From Microbacterium candidum (GTDB lineage Bacteria > Actinomycetota > Actinomycetes > Actinomycetales > Microbacteriaceae): a DNA stretch of 64,000 nt. The notes under the pieces were generated by a model. It saw nothing but the letters and a program-made list of their open reading frames with translations. It was not told where the DNA came from and searched no databases. The first letter of the stretch is position 1, and every line of letters begins with the position of its first letter. A program made the translations under genes and the position numbers. This document shows positions 17,492 through 24,806 of the stretch, in pieces. Location of the stretch: assembly GCF_030315975.1 (NCBI RefSeq), contig NZ_JASXSZ010000007.1, positions 1 through 64,000 on the forward strand, given 5' to 3'.

Positions 17492-18310
17492 TCACAGCAC
17501 GCGCGACAGGAACGCCTTCGTGCGCTCCTCCTGCGGGTTGCCGAGGACATCACGCGGCTTGCCTGCCTCGACGATGCGTCCCTTGTCCATGAAGACGAGG
17601 GAGTCGCCGACCTCGCGCGCGAAGCCCATCTCGTGGGTCACGACGATCATGGTCATGCCGTCGCGTGCGAGCTGCTTCATCACCTCGAGCACCTCGCCGA
17701 CGAGCTCCGGATCGAGGGCCGAGGTGGGCTCGTCGAACAGCATCAGCTTCGGGTCCATCGCGAGGGCGCGGGCGATCGCGACCCGCTGCTGCTGCCCACC
17801 CGACAGCTGAGCCGGATACGCGTCCAGCTTGTCGGCGAGGCCGACCCGCTCGAGCAGCTCCGCGCCACGGGCCCGTGCGGCATCCTTCGAGACCTTCTTC
17901 ACCTTGACCGGCGCGAGCATCACGTTCTCGAGTGCGGTGCGGTGCCCGAACAGATTGAAGCGCTGGAAGACCATGCCGACATTGCGGCGCTGGCGGGATG
18001 CCTCACGGGGCGGGATCTCGTGGAGCCGACCGCCGCGCTCGACGTAGCCGACGAGTTCGCCGTCGACCGAGAGCCTGCCGCCGTTGATCTGCTCGAGGTG
18101 GTTGATGCAGCGGAGGAAGGTCGATTTGCCCGATCCTGACGGGCCGATGATGCAGGCGACCTCGCCCTCGTTGACGGACATCGTGATGCCGTCGAGCACC
18201 TGCAGCTGCCCGAAGCGCTTGCGGACGTTCTCCGCGACCATGAGCGGCGTGGCGGCCATGCCCGCTCCTTCCGGTGAGGGGGAGTGCTGTGCGAGTTCGG
18301 TGTCGGTCAT
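17492..18310 (-). CDS. Polar amino-acid-type ABC transporter ATP-binding protein
   Basis: 272 aa ATPase of the GlnQ/HisP class. Walker A is GPSGSGKST, the Q-loop VFQRFNLF, the signature LSGGQQQR, Walker B LMLFDEPTS, and the switch His in VVTHEM. It carries an insertion between Walker A and the Q-loop (GYVERGGRLHEI), seen in some opine/amino-acid transporters. About 20 residues precede the fold. The ATG overlaps the permease stop (ATGA). It is the last gene of the seven-gene operon and powers the transporter encoded by the two genes upstream. Confidence 0.92.
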   Translation of the reverse strand: MTDTELAQHSPSPEGAGMAATPLMVAENVRKRFGQLQVLDGITMSVNEGEVACIIGPSGSGKSTFLRCINHLEQINGGRLSVDGELVGYVERGGRLHEIPPREASRQRRNVGMVFQRFNLFGHRTALENVMLAPVKVKKVSKDAARARGAELLERVGLADKLDAYPAQLSGGQQQRVAIARALAMDPKLMLFDEPTSALDPELVGEVLEVMKQLARDGMTMIVVTHEMGFAREVGDSLVFMDKGRIVEAGKPRDVLGNPQEERTKAFLSRVL

Positions 18311-19206
18311 CGGTTCGTCAGACTCACGTTCGCGCTGCCACGTCCGTAGTGGCGCTCGAGGTAGTACTGGCCGATCATGAGGATCGACGTGATCGCGAGG
18401 TACCACGTGGATGCGACGAGCAGCATCGGCACCGGGTTGAACGTCTCGATCGACAGGTCGCGGGCGCGACTGTAGAGGTCGAGCGTGAACGGAACCGCCG
18501 TGACCAGCGAGGTGGTCTTCAGCATCGAGATCACCTCGTTGCCCGCGGGCGGGATGATGACGCGCATGGCCTGCGGAAGCACGACCTGGTTCAGCGTCTG
18601 CGTCCACGACAGGCCGAGCGCGGTGGCCGCCTCGGTCTGTCCGCGGTCGACGCTGCTGATGCCGGCGCGCACGATTTCCGCGAGGTACGCGGCTTCGTTG
18701 AGTCCCAGGCCCACGATGGAGAGGACGAAGACGTTCTGCAGCCACTGCGAGCTGTCGATCGAGAAGAAGACCGGACCGCCGAACGGGATGCCGATGTCGA
18801 CGTGCCGGTAGATCGTCGACAGCAGGCCCCAGAAGACGAGCTGAACGTACACCGGGGTTCCGCGGAAGATCCAGATGTAGCCCCACGCGACCGCGTTCAG
18901 CACCCGGTTGGGGGACAGACGCATGATCGCGAGGACCACGCCGAGCACGAGGCCGAGGATCATCGAGAGGACGGTGAGCGTGATCGTCACCAGGGCGGCC
19001 TGGCTGATGCGCTCGTCGAACAGGTACGCGAAGTACGTGTTCCACTGGTAGGCGTCGTTCGTCGCGGCGCCGTAGATGAAGACCGCGAGCGCAGCGATCA
19101 GGATGACCGCGGCCGCGACCCTGCCGGGGTGCCGCAGCGGGACGGCCTTGATCTCGTCCGGGGCCTGCGTGCTCGGCCTGGCAAGGACGTCAGTTGGCTG
19201 CGCCAT
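18307..19206 (-). CDS. Polar amino-acid-type ABC transporter permease
   Basis: 299 aa. An N-terminal hydrophilic stretch of ~30 residues is followed by about six hydrophobic segments. The family signature EIVRAGISSVDRGQTEAATALG matches the HisM/GlnP (His/Glu/Gln/Arg/opine) class. Only one permease is encoded, so it probably forms a homodimer. Its start overlaps the end of the binding-protein gene by 17 bases. Confidence 0.92.
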   Translation of the reverse strand: MAQPTDVLARPSTQAPDEIKAVPLRHPGRVAAAVILIAALAVFIYGAATNDAYQWNTYFAYLFDERISQAALVTITLTVLSMILGLVLGVVLAIMRLSPNRVLNAVAWGYIWIFRGTPVYVQLVFWGLLSTIYRHVDIGIPFGGPVFFSIDSSQWLQNVFVLSIVGLGLNEAAYLAEIVRAGISSVDRGQTEAATALGLSWTQTLNQVVLPQAMRVIIPPAGNEVISMLKTTSLVTAVPFTLDLYSRARDLSIETFNPVPMLLVASTWYLAITSILMIGQYYLERHYGRGSANVSLTNR

Positions 19207-20086
19207 TGACCATCACCTTCTTGACGGCGCCCGCCTGGACGCCCCACTCGTCGAGGATCTGCGCGTAGGTGCCGTCGTCGATCAGCGACTGCGTGGCCGC
19301 AGCGACGGCGTCCCGGAGCGAGCTGTTGCTCTTGGCGACCGCGGCGCCGAACGGGGCGGACTCCATGATCGAGCCGGTCAGCTGCAGCTTGTCGCCGGTC
19401 TGCTTGACGGCGTACTGGGTGACGGGCGAGTCCGCCGACATCGCGTCGGCCCGACCGAGGACGACCGCGTTCGTGATGTCGGTCTGGGTGTCGAGCTTCA
19501 GCTTGTTGATGGCCGCCTTGCCGGCTGCCACGCACGCTGCGCTCTTCGCGGGGATCTCGTCAGTCTCCTGATAGGTGCCGGTGCCGACCGCGACGGTGAG
19601 TCCGCACGCGTTCATCGGATCGATGTTCTTGCCCTTGAGCGAGGCCCACTGCACGCCGGCGGTGTAGTAGTCGACGAAGTCGACGACCTTCTCGCGCTCC
19701 TGGTTGTCGGTGAACGACGCCCAGCCGATGTCGTACTTGCCGCCCTGGAGCCCGGGAAGGATGTTGTCGAACTGCGAGTCGTGGAAGTTCGGCTTGAGTC
19801 CGAGCTTCTCGGAGATCGCGGTCGCGAGCGCGATGCCCCATCCGGTGGGGGCGCCGTTCGGGTCCTTGAACTCGTCGGGTGCGTAGGTGAGGTTGGTGCC
19901 GATCTCCAGCGTGCCGGCAGAGCGGATGGCCGCGGGCAGCAGTGCCTGAGCCTTGCTGTCGACCGTCACGTGCGCGGCCATGGGCGACTTCTCGGCGGCC
20001 GGCGTCTTCGGCTGGTTGTGGACGCATCCGGTCAGCGCGAGGACGCTGACAGCGAGGACGGATGCGGTGACGATTGTCTTTTTCAC
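19190..20086 (-). CDS. Solute-binding lipoprotein, polar amino-acid family
   Basis: 298 aa. GTG start with AGGAGT upstream. Signal peptide and lipobox LTGC (cysteine 21) anchor it outside the membrane. The body is an SBP family 3 fold: IGTNLTYAPDEFKDPNGAPTGWGIALATAISEKLG, then YDIGWASFTDNQEREKVVDFVDYY. Family 3 proteins bind polar amino acids, but related ones bind opines and sugar-amino acid conjugates. In this operon the ligand may not be a plain amino acid because a sugar kinase and other catabolic genes are co-transcribed. Confidence 0.92.
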   Translation of the reverse strand: MKKTIVTASVLAVSVLALTGCVHNQPKTPAAEKSPMAAHVTVDSKAQALLPAAIRSAGTLEIGTNLTYAPDEFKDPNGAPTGWGIALATAISEKLGLKPNFHDSQFDNILPGLQGGKYDIGWASFTDNQEREKVVDFVDYYTAGVQWASLKGKNIDPMNACGLTVAVGTGTYQETDEIPAKSAACVAAGKAAINKLKLDTQTDITNAVVLGRADAMSADSPVTQYAVKQTGDKLQLTGSIMESAPFGAAVAKSNSSLRDAVAAATQSLIDDGTYAQILDEWGVQAGAVKKVMVNGAAN

Positions 20087-20109
20087 GAGGACTCCTGGGT
20101 GTGGGTTGT

Positions 20110-21099
20110 TCACGCCGACTCGGGGTGGGCCGCCAGCTCGGCTTCGAGCAGGTCGGTCCTTTCCGGCGTGAGGATCTGGTGGGTGCGGATGAAATCGAGG
20201 ACGGCGGTGTCGGAGGCCACTCCGGCGCGGGCGCCGGTCATCGTGACCGCACGGGCCGCGGCGGCGTTCGCGAACGTCGCGGCCGCGCTGGCATCGCCGG
20301 TGCGGCCGATCGCGTACAGATACGAGGCGCCGAACGTGTCTCCGGCCCCTGTCACGTCGACGACGTCGACGGAGACACCGGGAACGTGGATGTGGCCGGC
20401 GGCCGTGTGGATGTCGCATCCCTCCGCTCCGCGCGTCACGATGACGGTCGACGTTCCATCGCTGAGAACGGCCGCGATGGTATCGGCCTCGGATCGGCCG
20501 GCGGCGAGGCGCCCGAAACCGACGTTGTTGACGAACAGGATGTCGACGCACCGGAGGAGACTCTCGTCGCCGGGCTGGAGCTCACCGACGTCGAGGTCGA
20601 GGACGACCTGCACCCCGGCGGCGCGTGCGCGTTCGAGGACGCCGACGGCGTCGGACTCGCCGTGTCGGAGCATCCGCATGTCGCCGATCGCTGTGTACAG
20701 GAACCGCGATCCGAGCAGCGCGTCGACGGCGTCGTCGTCGAGCCGGATGCGCTCGAGCCCCGTCTCCGGGGCGAGGACGGTGTGGTCGTCGCCCGTCAGG
20801 ACGATGATGCACTTCGAGTCCCCGAGCGCGTCGTCACGCATGACGTGCCGGGTGTCCACGCCCTGGGCCTCCAGGTCCGAGAGCAGGGTGGCTGTGGTCG
20901 CGCCGGCGTTCATCGTCCAGCAGAATCGAGCCCGACCGCCCAGGGCCGCGTACACGGCCGCGGCGTTCGCGATCATCCCGCCGGGCAGGTTCGCGATCGG
21001 CTGCAGGATCGCCTTGGTCCCGTGCGCGGGCCACGACGCCGTGCGGTAGTACTCATCGAGCGCGACATCGCCGATGAAGAAGGCGGCCTCACCCGACAT
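20110..21099 (-). CDS. PfkB-family sugar kinase of the GntR/BtpA operon
   Basis: 329 aa. The N-terminus FFIGDVALDEYY and GGMIANAAAVYAALG are ribokinase-fold substrate segments. The C-terminal signature VVDVTGAGDTFGASYL has the catalytic Asp. The N-terminal part is more divergent than in ribokinase or fructokinase, suggesting an unusual sugar. ATG 21099 overlaps the end of the preceding gene by 11 bases. Kinases of this family act in fructoselysine and other Amadori-compound routes (FrlD), so a sugar-amine conjugate is one possible substrate; this is inference. Confidence 0.85.
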   Translation of the reverse strand: MSGEAAFFIGDVALDEYYRTASWPAHGTKAILQPIANLPGGMIANAAAVYAALGGRARFCWTMNAGATTATLLSDLEAQGVDTRHVMRDDALGDSKCIIVLTGDDHTVLAPETGLERIRLDDDAVDALLGSRFLYTAIGDMRMLRHGESDAVGVLERARAAGVQVVLDLDVGELQPGDESLLRCVDILFVNNVGFGRLAAGRSEADTIAAVLSDGTSTVIVTRGAEGCDIHTAAGHIHVPGVSVDVVDVTGAGDTFGASYLYAIGRTGDASAAATFANAAAARAVTMTGARAGVASDTAVLDFIRTHQILTPERTDLLEAELAAHPESA

Positions 21100-21598
21100 G
21101 ATCGCGCTCCACGCCCGAATCGATCGAGACGGGCCCCTCGTCGAGTTCCACCCATGCGGTCTCCACCGATTCGTCGACCTCGGCGAACCAGTAGTACGCG
21201 GCGGGCGCCGTGGCGCCCAGGCACGGGGCGTGCCACACCCCGGGATCGAGGACGATGCCTTCGCCCGGCAGGATGAGCAGCGCACGGAGGTCCGAGGTGC
21301 GCGGCGCCCGTCCGGCCGGAGCGATCGGGAGGACCACCGGGTCTCCTGCGCAGAAGAGCGCCTCCGCGGTGTAGAGATGGCGTTCCATGCGTGTCACCTC
21401 GCCGGGCGCAGCAGAGACCGACGTCATCCCGAGGTGGCCGGTCCCGTCCAGGAGCGGCTCCGACGTGTAACGGTCGGTGAAGCCGGGACCCTCGCTGAAG
21501 ACGGCGCCGGCGCTATCCTGCGCGAGGTCGAACGCCCGTCCGACACCGGTGAGATCTGCCCGGCCGAGAGGTTCTGCCACAACTGTCCGGTTCGTCAT
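21089..21598 (-). CDS. Ureidoglycolate lyase (AllA)-like cupin-fold protein
   Basis: 169 aa. The C-terminal half has the AllA-like pattern MERHLYTAEALF, an LRALLILPGEGIVLDPGVWH segment and Ala/Phe-rich strands. AllA releases glyoxylate from ureidoglycolate, but no allantoin genes are nearby and the protein sits between a BtpA-family protein and a sugar kinase. A different lyase or isomerase role is therefore likely. The start overlaps the BtpA-family stop (ATGA). Confidence 0.6.
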   Translation of the reverse strand: MTNRTVVAEPLGRADLTGVGRAFDLAQDSAGAVFSEGPGFTDRYTSEPLLDGTGHLGMTSVSAAPGEVTRMERHLYTAEALFCAGDPVVLPIAPAGRAPRTSDLRALLILPGEGIVLDPGVWHAPCLGATAPAAYYWFAEVDESVETAWVELDEGPVSIDSGVERDHVG

Positions 21599-22374
21599 GA
21601 TGCCCCCTCGACGACTGATGCGACGTCGTTGCGGACGCGTGCGAAGGCTGCCACGAGCTCGGCCGCGTGCTGGGGGTCGACGTCGCCGTTGTCCGTGTGG
21701 GTGTCTTTGAGGTAGCTGCCGACGATCGCCCCGTCCGTCGAAGCGAGCTGCTCCGCGGCGTTGTCCACCGTGACGCCGGCGCCGACGATCAACGGGAAGC
21801 CGGCGGGGAGCAGGCGCCGGAACTCCGCGATCTTCTCGCCGTCGGTCTGCACTCCTGTGCCGCTGCCGGTCACCACGACCGCGTCGCAGCGGTCCGTTGC
21901 GAGCGTGAGATCCACGTCGAGAGGGTTGCCGGAGAGGTACGGCTGGTACTTGAACCGCACGCCGCCGAGCAGCACCGCATTCGTGCGGCCTCGTTCCTCC
22001 GCCAGCCACGACGCGAACTCCGCGTCCGCGGCTGCGGGCAGGTGCCCCGCCACCGAATCCAGCTGGAGGAACGAAGCGTCGTACTCGCGGGCGAGCTCGA
22101 AGCCGCGGGCATCCTGATCCAACGCGTTGACGCCGTAGGTGATGGGATCGGGCCGGGACGCCAGGTGGGCGAGGACCCGTTCCATGTCGGAGACGCCGCC
22201 GAAGTAGTTCTCGACGATCACCGCGTCAACGCCCGCCTCGACCAGGATGTCGATCTCGGCCACGGCGCGAGCGAGCCGGTCGTCGGGGTCTTCGCCCTTC
22301 AGATGCAGCATCGCGAGAAGCGGCTTGCTGCGGAAGACGGCGTCGAAGGTTCGGCGGATGGTCGGGGCGGTCAC
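21595..22374 (-). CDS. BtpA/SgcQ-family TIM-barrel protein
   Basis: 259 aa. It begins with a short lead, then KPLLAMLHLKG and AEIDILVEAGVDAVIVENYFG, the family hallmark, and ends with AGVTVDNAAEQLASTDGAIVGSYLK typical of a phosphate-binding barrel end. BtpA was named for a photosystem I biogenesis factor in cyanobacteria; SgcQ is the enterobacterial member found with sugar-phosphate genes, and the biochemical reaction of the family is not established to my knowledge. GTG start overlaps the GntR stop (GTGA). Confidence 0.82.
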   Translation of the reverse strand: MTAPTIRRTFDAVFRSKPLLAMLHLKGEDPDDRLARAVAEIDILVEAGVDAVIVENYFGGVSDMERVLAHLASRPDPITYGVNALDQDARGFELAREYDASFLQLDSVAGHLPAAADAEFASWLAEERGRTNAVLLGGVRFKYQPYLSGNPLDVDLTLATDRCDAVVVTGSGTGVQTDGEKIAEFRRLLPAGFPLIVGAGVTVDNAAEQLASTDGAIVGSYLKDTHTDNGDVDPQHAAELVAAFARVRNDVASVVEGAS

Positions 22375-23096
22375 GTCTGGTCTCCAGGAAGATCGGTGAT
22401 GGCGGTGGTCAGGGTGAACTCGGTGCGCGACGAGTAGACGATCTTGAGGCGTTCGATCTCGATGTCGTCCTGGTCGAAGGCGCTGCCCTCGGCCACGAGC
22501 AGACCGCGCGGCCCGGAGTGCTCCTCGAGCAGTTCGAGCTCGGCCGCGGACGGCATCTGGCTGCTCAGGGCGACACGTGTGCGCCGGGGGAACGTCTGGT
22601 ACTCCTCCCGGAAGACGCGGTAGAGCGATTCGTCCTCGAAGTCGACGGCGTCGATGCCGGAGAACCGAGCGAGATCGATCCAGGAGGTGTCCAACGAGAG
22701 GAACGTCGTCTCCGTGGCCGACGCGATCCCACGCAGCCGCACGAGCTCGAAGACGTCGCGTCCCTCGGTGCGCACGGTTCGCGTCGATACGACGCGCGAG
22801 ACCGCCTTCTCGGCACGCCCGCGCAGACTGTCCGTGAGGCTGCCGAAGTTCAGGATGCTGTGCCGGATCGGCTGGAGCTCCACGAAGCATCCCTTGCCGT
22901 GCACGCGTCGCACGAGGCCCTCATTCACGAGCACGTCGACCGCCTTGCGAACCGTCCCGCGTGTCGTGCTGAACGACTTCATCAACTGATGCTCCGACGG
23001 GATCATCGCTCCGCTCGGGTAGTCCCCATCGAGGATCTGCGCCCGCAGCTGGCGGCTGACGTGGACGTACAGGGGAGTGAAATCGGCATCCGACAT
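22371..23096 (-). CDS. GntR-family regulator, HutC/UTRA type
   Basis: 241 aa. An N-terminal winged helix-turn-helix (about residues 7-70: PLYVHVSRQLRAQI, IPSEHQLMKSFSTTRGTVRKAV, GLVRRVHGKGCFV) is followed by a UTRA ligand-binding domain (about 85-235). It is the first gene of the minus-strand operon, so it is probably an autoregulated repressor released by a pathway intermediate. An inverted repeat lies about 20 bases upstream. The ribosome binding site is AAGGAG. Confidence 0.9.
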   Translation of the reverse strand: MSDADFTPLYVHVSRQLRAQILDGDYPSGAMIPSEHQLMKSFSTTRGTVRKAVDVLVNEGLVRRVHGKGCFVELQPIRHSILNFGSLTDSLRGRAEKAVSRVVSTRTVRTEGRDVFELVRLRGIASATETTFLSLDTSWIDLARFSGIDAVDFEDESLYRVFREEYQTFPRRTRVALSSQMPSAAELELLEEHSGPRGLLVAEGSAFDQDDIEIERLKIVYSSRTEFTLTTAITDLPGDQT

Positions 23097-23116
23097 CAGG
23101 CTCGCTCCTTCGATAG

Positions 23117-23138
23117 CTTGTCCACTCGTGTGTACAAG
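23117..23138. promoter_or_regulatory. Candidate GntR operator
   Basis: CTTGT (23117-23121) and ACAAG (23134-23138) form an inverted repeat with a 12-base spacer, just upstream of the gntR start. The position fits autorepression. Confidence 0.4.
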
Positions 23139-23206
23139 TTGACGGTAGTCGACGGCGGCCGCATCGTCAAACGAGCGTCGCTGTATCGCGCGGGCGGACG
23201 AGCCAC

Positions 23207-23212
23207 TAGAGT
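23207..23212 (+). promoter_or_regulatory. -10 box (TAGAGT) of a probable leaderless promoter
   Basis: TAGAGT is seven bases before the ATG at 23220; the intervening bases CCCCGGC contain no ribosome binding site. Confidence 0.45.
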
Positions 23213-23219
23213 CCCCGGC

Positions 23220-24683
23220 ATGGGGGAGGACGTCCCGGCACAGGAATTCACCCGCGCGGACCGCACGCGTCATCGCGAGAAAGTGCGGCGCAACCTCGAC
23301 GTGTTCGCGAAGATGCTGCGCGAGGCGCGCTTCGACACCGATGACCCGATGACGGGCCTCGAAGTCGAGCTGAACCTCGTCGACGAGCGCGGCGATCCGG
23401 CCCTCAAGAACGCGGAGGCGCTCGAGGCGATCGCGGATGCGGCGTTCCAGACCGAGCTCGGGCAGTTCAACATCGAGATCAACGTCCCTCCCGCGAAGCT
23501 GCGCGAAGGGGGCCTGACCACCTTCGAGGAAGGGCTGCGGCGCAGCCTCAACGACGCGGAGGCCCGGTCGGCGACGGTCGGCGCGCACCTCGTGATGATC
23601 GGCATCCTCCCGACCCTCGCCGACGGCCACCTGCGGCCGGACAGCATCAGCGCGAACCCGCGCTACCGGCTCCTCAGCGAGCAAGTGCTCCACGCGCGCG
23701 GCGAGGACATCGCGATCTCGATCCGCGGGCCGGAACGGCTCGTGACGACGGCAGAGTCGATCCTGCCGGAGGCCGCCTGCACGAGCACGCAGCTGCACCT
23801 GCAGACCTCGCCCGACTCGTTCGCGGCCTACTGGAACGCCTCGCAGGCGATCGCGGGCGCGCAGGTCGCGGTGTCGGCCAACGCGCCCTATCTGCTGGGC
23901 AAGGAGCTGTGGCGGGAGACCCGCATCCCCCTGTTCGAACAGGCCACCGACACCCGCAGTGAGGAGCTGAAGGCACAGGGCGTGCGACCGCGCGTGTGGT
24001 TCGGCGAGCGTTGGATCACCTCCGTGTTCGACCTGTTCGAGGAGAACGTCCGGTACTTCCCGGCGCTCCTGCCGATCGTCGGCGACGAGGACCCGATGGT
24101 GGTGTACAAGGCAGGCGGCATCCCCTCCCTCGCGGAGCTGCGGCTGCACAACGGCACGGTGTACCGCTGGAACCGGCCGATCTACGACATCGCCGGCGGG
24201 GTCCCTCACCTGCGCGTCGAGAACCGGCTGCTCGCGGCCGGTCCCACCGTCGTGGACATCATGGCCAACGCCGCCTTCTACTTCGGGCTCGTCCGCACGA
24301 TCGCGGACGACGACCGGCCGCTCTGGTCGCAGCTGTCGTTCCACGCGGCCGAGGACAATTTCCACACCGCAGCCCGTGACGGCATCGATGCGCAGCTCTT
24401 CTGGCCGGGAGTCGGGCAGGTGCCGGCCACGGAGCTCGTGCTGCGGCGCCTGCTGCCGATGGCGCGCGAGGGTCTCGCAGGGTGGGGGGTCGAGGCATCG
24501 GTCGCCGACCGCCTGCTCGGCGTCATCGAAGGACGCTGCCTGACCGGCGTCACGGGGGCGACGTGGTTCACCGGCAGGATGCATCGCCGCGCCGACATGG
24601 ACCGCTACGACGCCTTGCGCGCGACCCTGCTCGAGTACCGCGAGGCGATGCACACGAACGAGCCCGTGCACACGTGGGACTGA
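23220..24683 (+). CDS. Glutamate-cysteine ligase family 2 protein
   Basis: 487 aa ATP-grasp-like carboxylate-amine ligase of the GCS2 family. MTGLEVELNLVDERGDP carries the Glu residues that bind metal/ATP, and QFNIEINVPP and LRVENRLLAAGPTVVDIMANAAFY are further conserved segments. Members make gamma-glutamyl amides; some form gamma-glutamylcysteine for glutathione or ergothioneine, while many actinobacterial ones are uncharacterised. No gshB or ergothioneine genes are in the window. It is divergent from the GntR operon. Confidence 0.85.
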   Translation: MGEDVPAQEFTRADRTRHREKVRRNLDVFAKMLREARFDTDDPMTGLEVELNLVDERGDPALKNAEALEAIADAAFQTELGQFNIEINVPPAKLREGGLTTFEEGLRRSLNDAEARSATVGAHLVMIGILPTLADGHLRPDSISANPRYRLLSEQVLHARGEDIAISIRGPERLVTTAESILPEAACTSTQLHLQTSPDSFAAYWNASQAIAGAQVAVSANAPYLLGKELWRETRIPLFEQATDTRSEELKAQGVRPRVWFGERWITSVFDLFEENVRYFPALLPIVGDEDPMVVYKAGGIPSLAELRLHNGTVYRWNRPIYDIAGGVPHLRVENRLLAAGPTVVDIMANAAFYFGLVRTIADDDRPLWSQLSFHAAEDNFHTAARDGIDAQLFWPGVGQVPATELVLRRLLPMAREGLAGWGVEASVADRLLGVIEGRCLTGVTGATWFTGRMHRRADMDRYDALRATLLEYREAMHTNEPVHTWD

Positions 24684-24711
24684 GCCGCACCGGTTGTTGA
24701 TGAAGGACGGG

Positions 24712-24740
24712 TTGTCCTGACGCCCCAGCGGGTCTAACGT
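24712..24740 (+). promoter_or_regulatory. Promoter of the secreted phosphoesterase-like gene
   Basis: TTGTCC (24712-24717) and TAACGT (24735-24740) are 17 bases apart, a good sigma-70-type arrangement. A small inverted repeat AGGAC/GTCCT (24704-24718) overlaps the -35. Confidence 0.5.
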
Positions 24741-24806
24741 TCCGACCGGACCGAGCCGATGCCCGGCCGGGCGCCGGCCGTGATTCCATCCCCACTGGAG
24801 GTAGGA

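Noticed and set aside
15317..18139. 940-codon plus-strand open frame opposite the helicase and ABC ATPase genes
   Set aside because: Antisense to a helicase with all SF1 motifs and an ABC ATPase; its translation has no domain signature.
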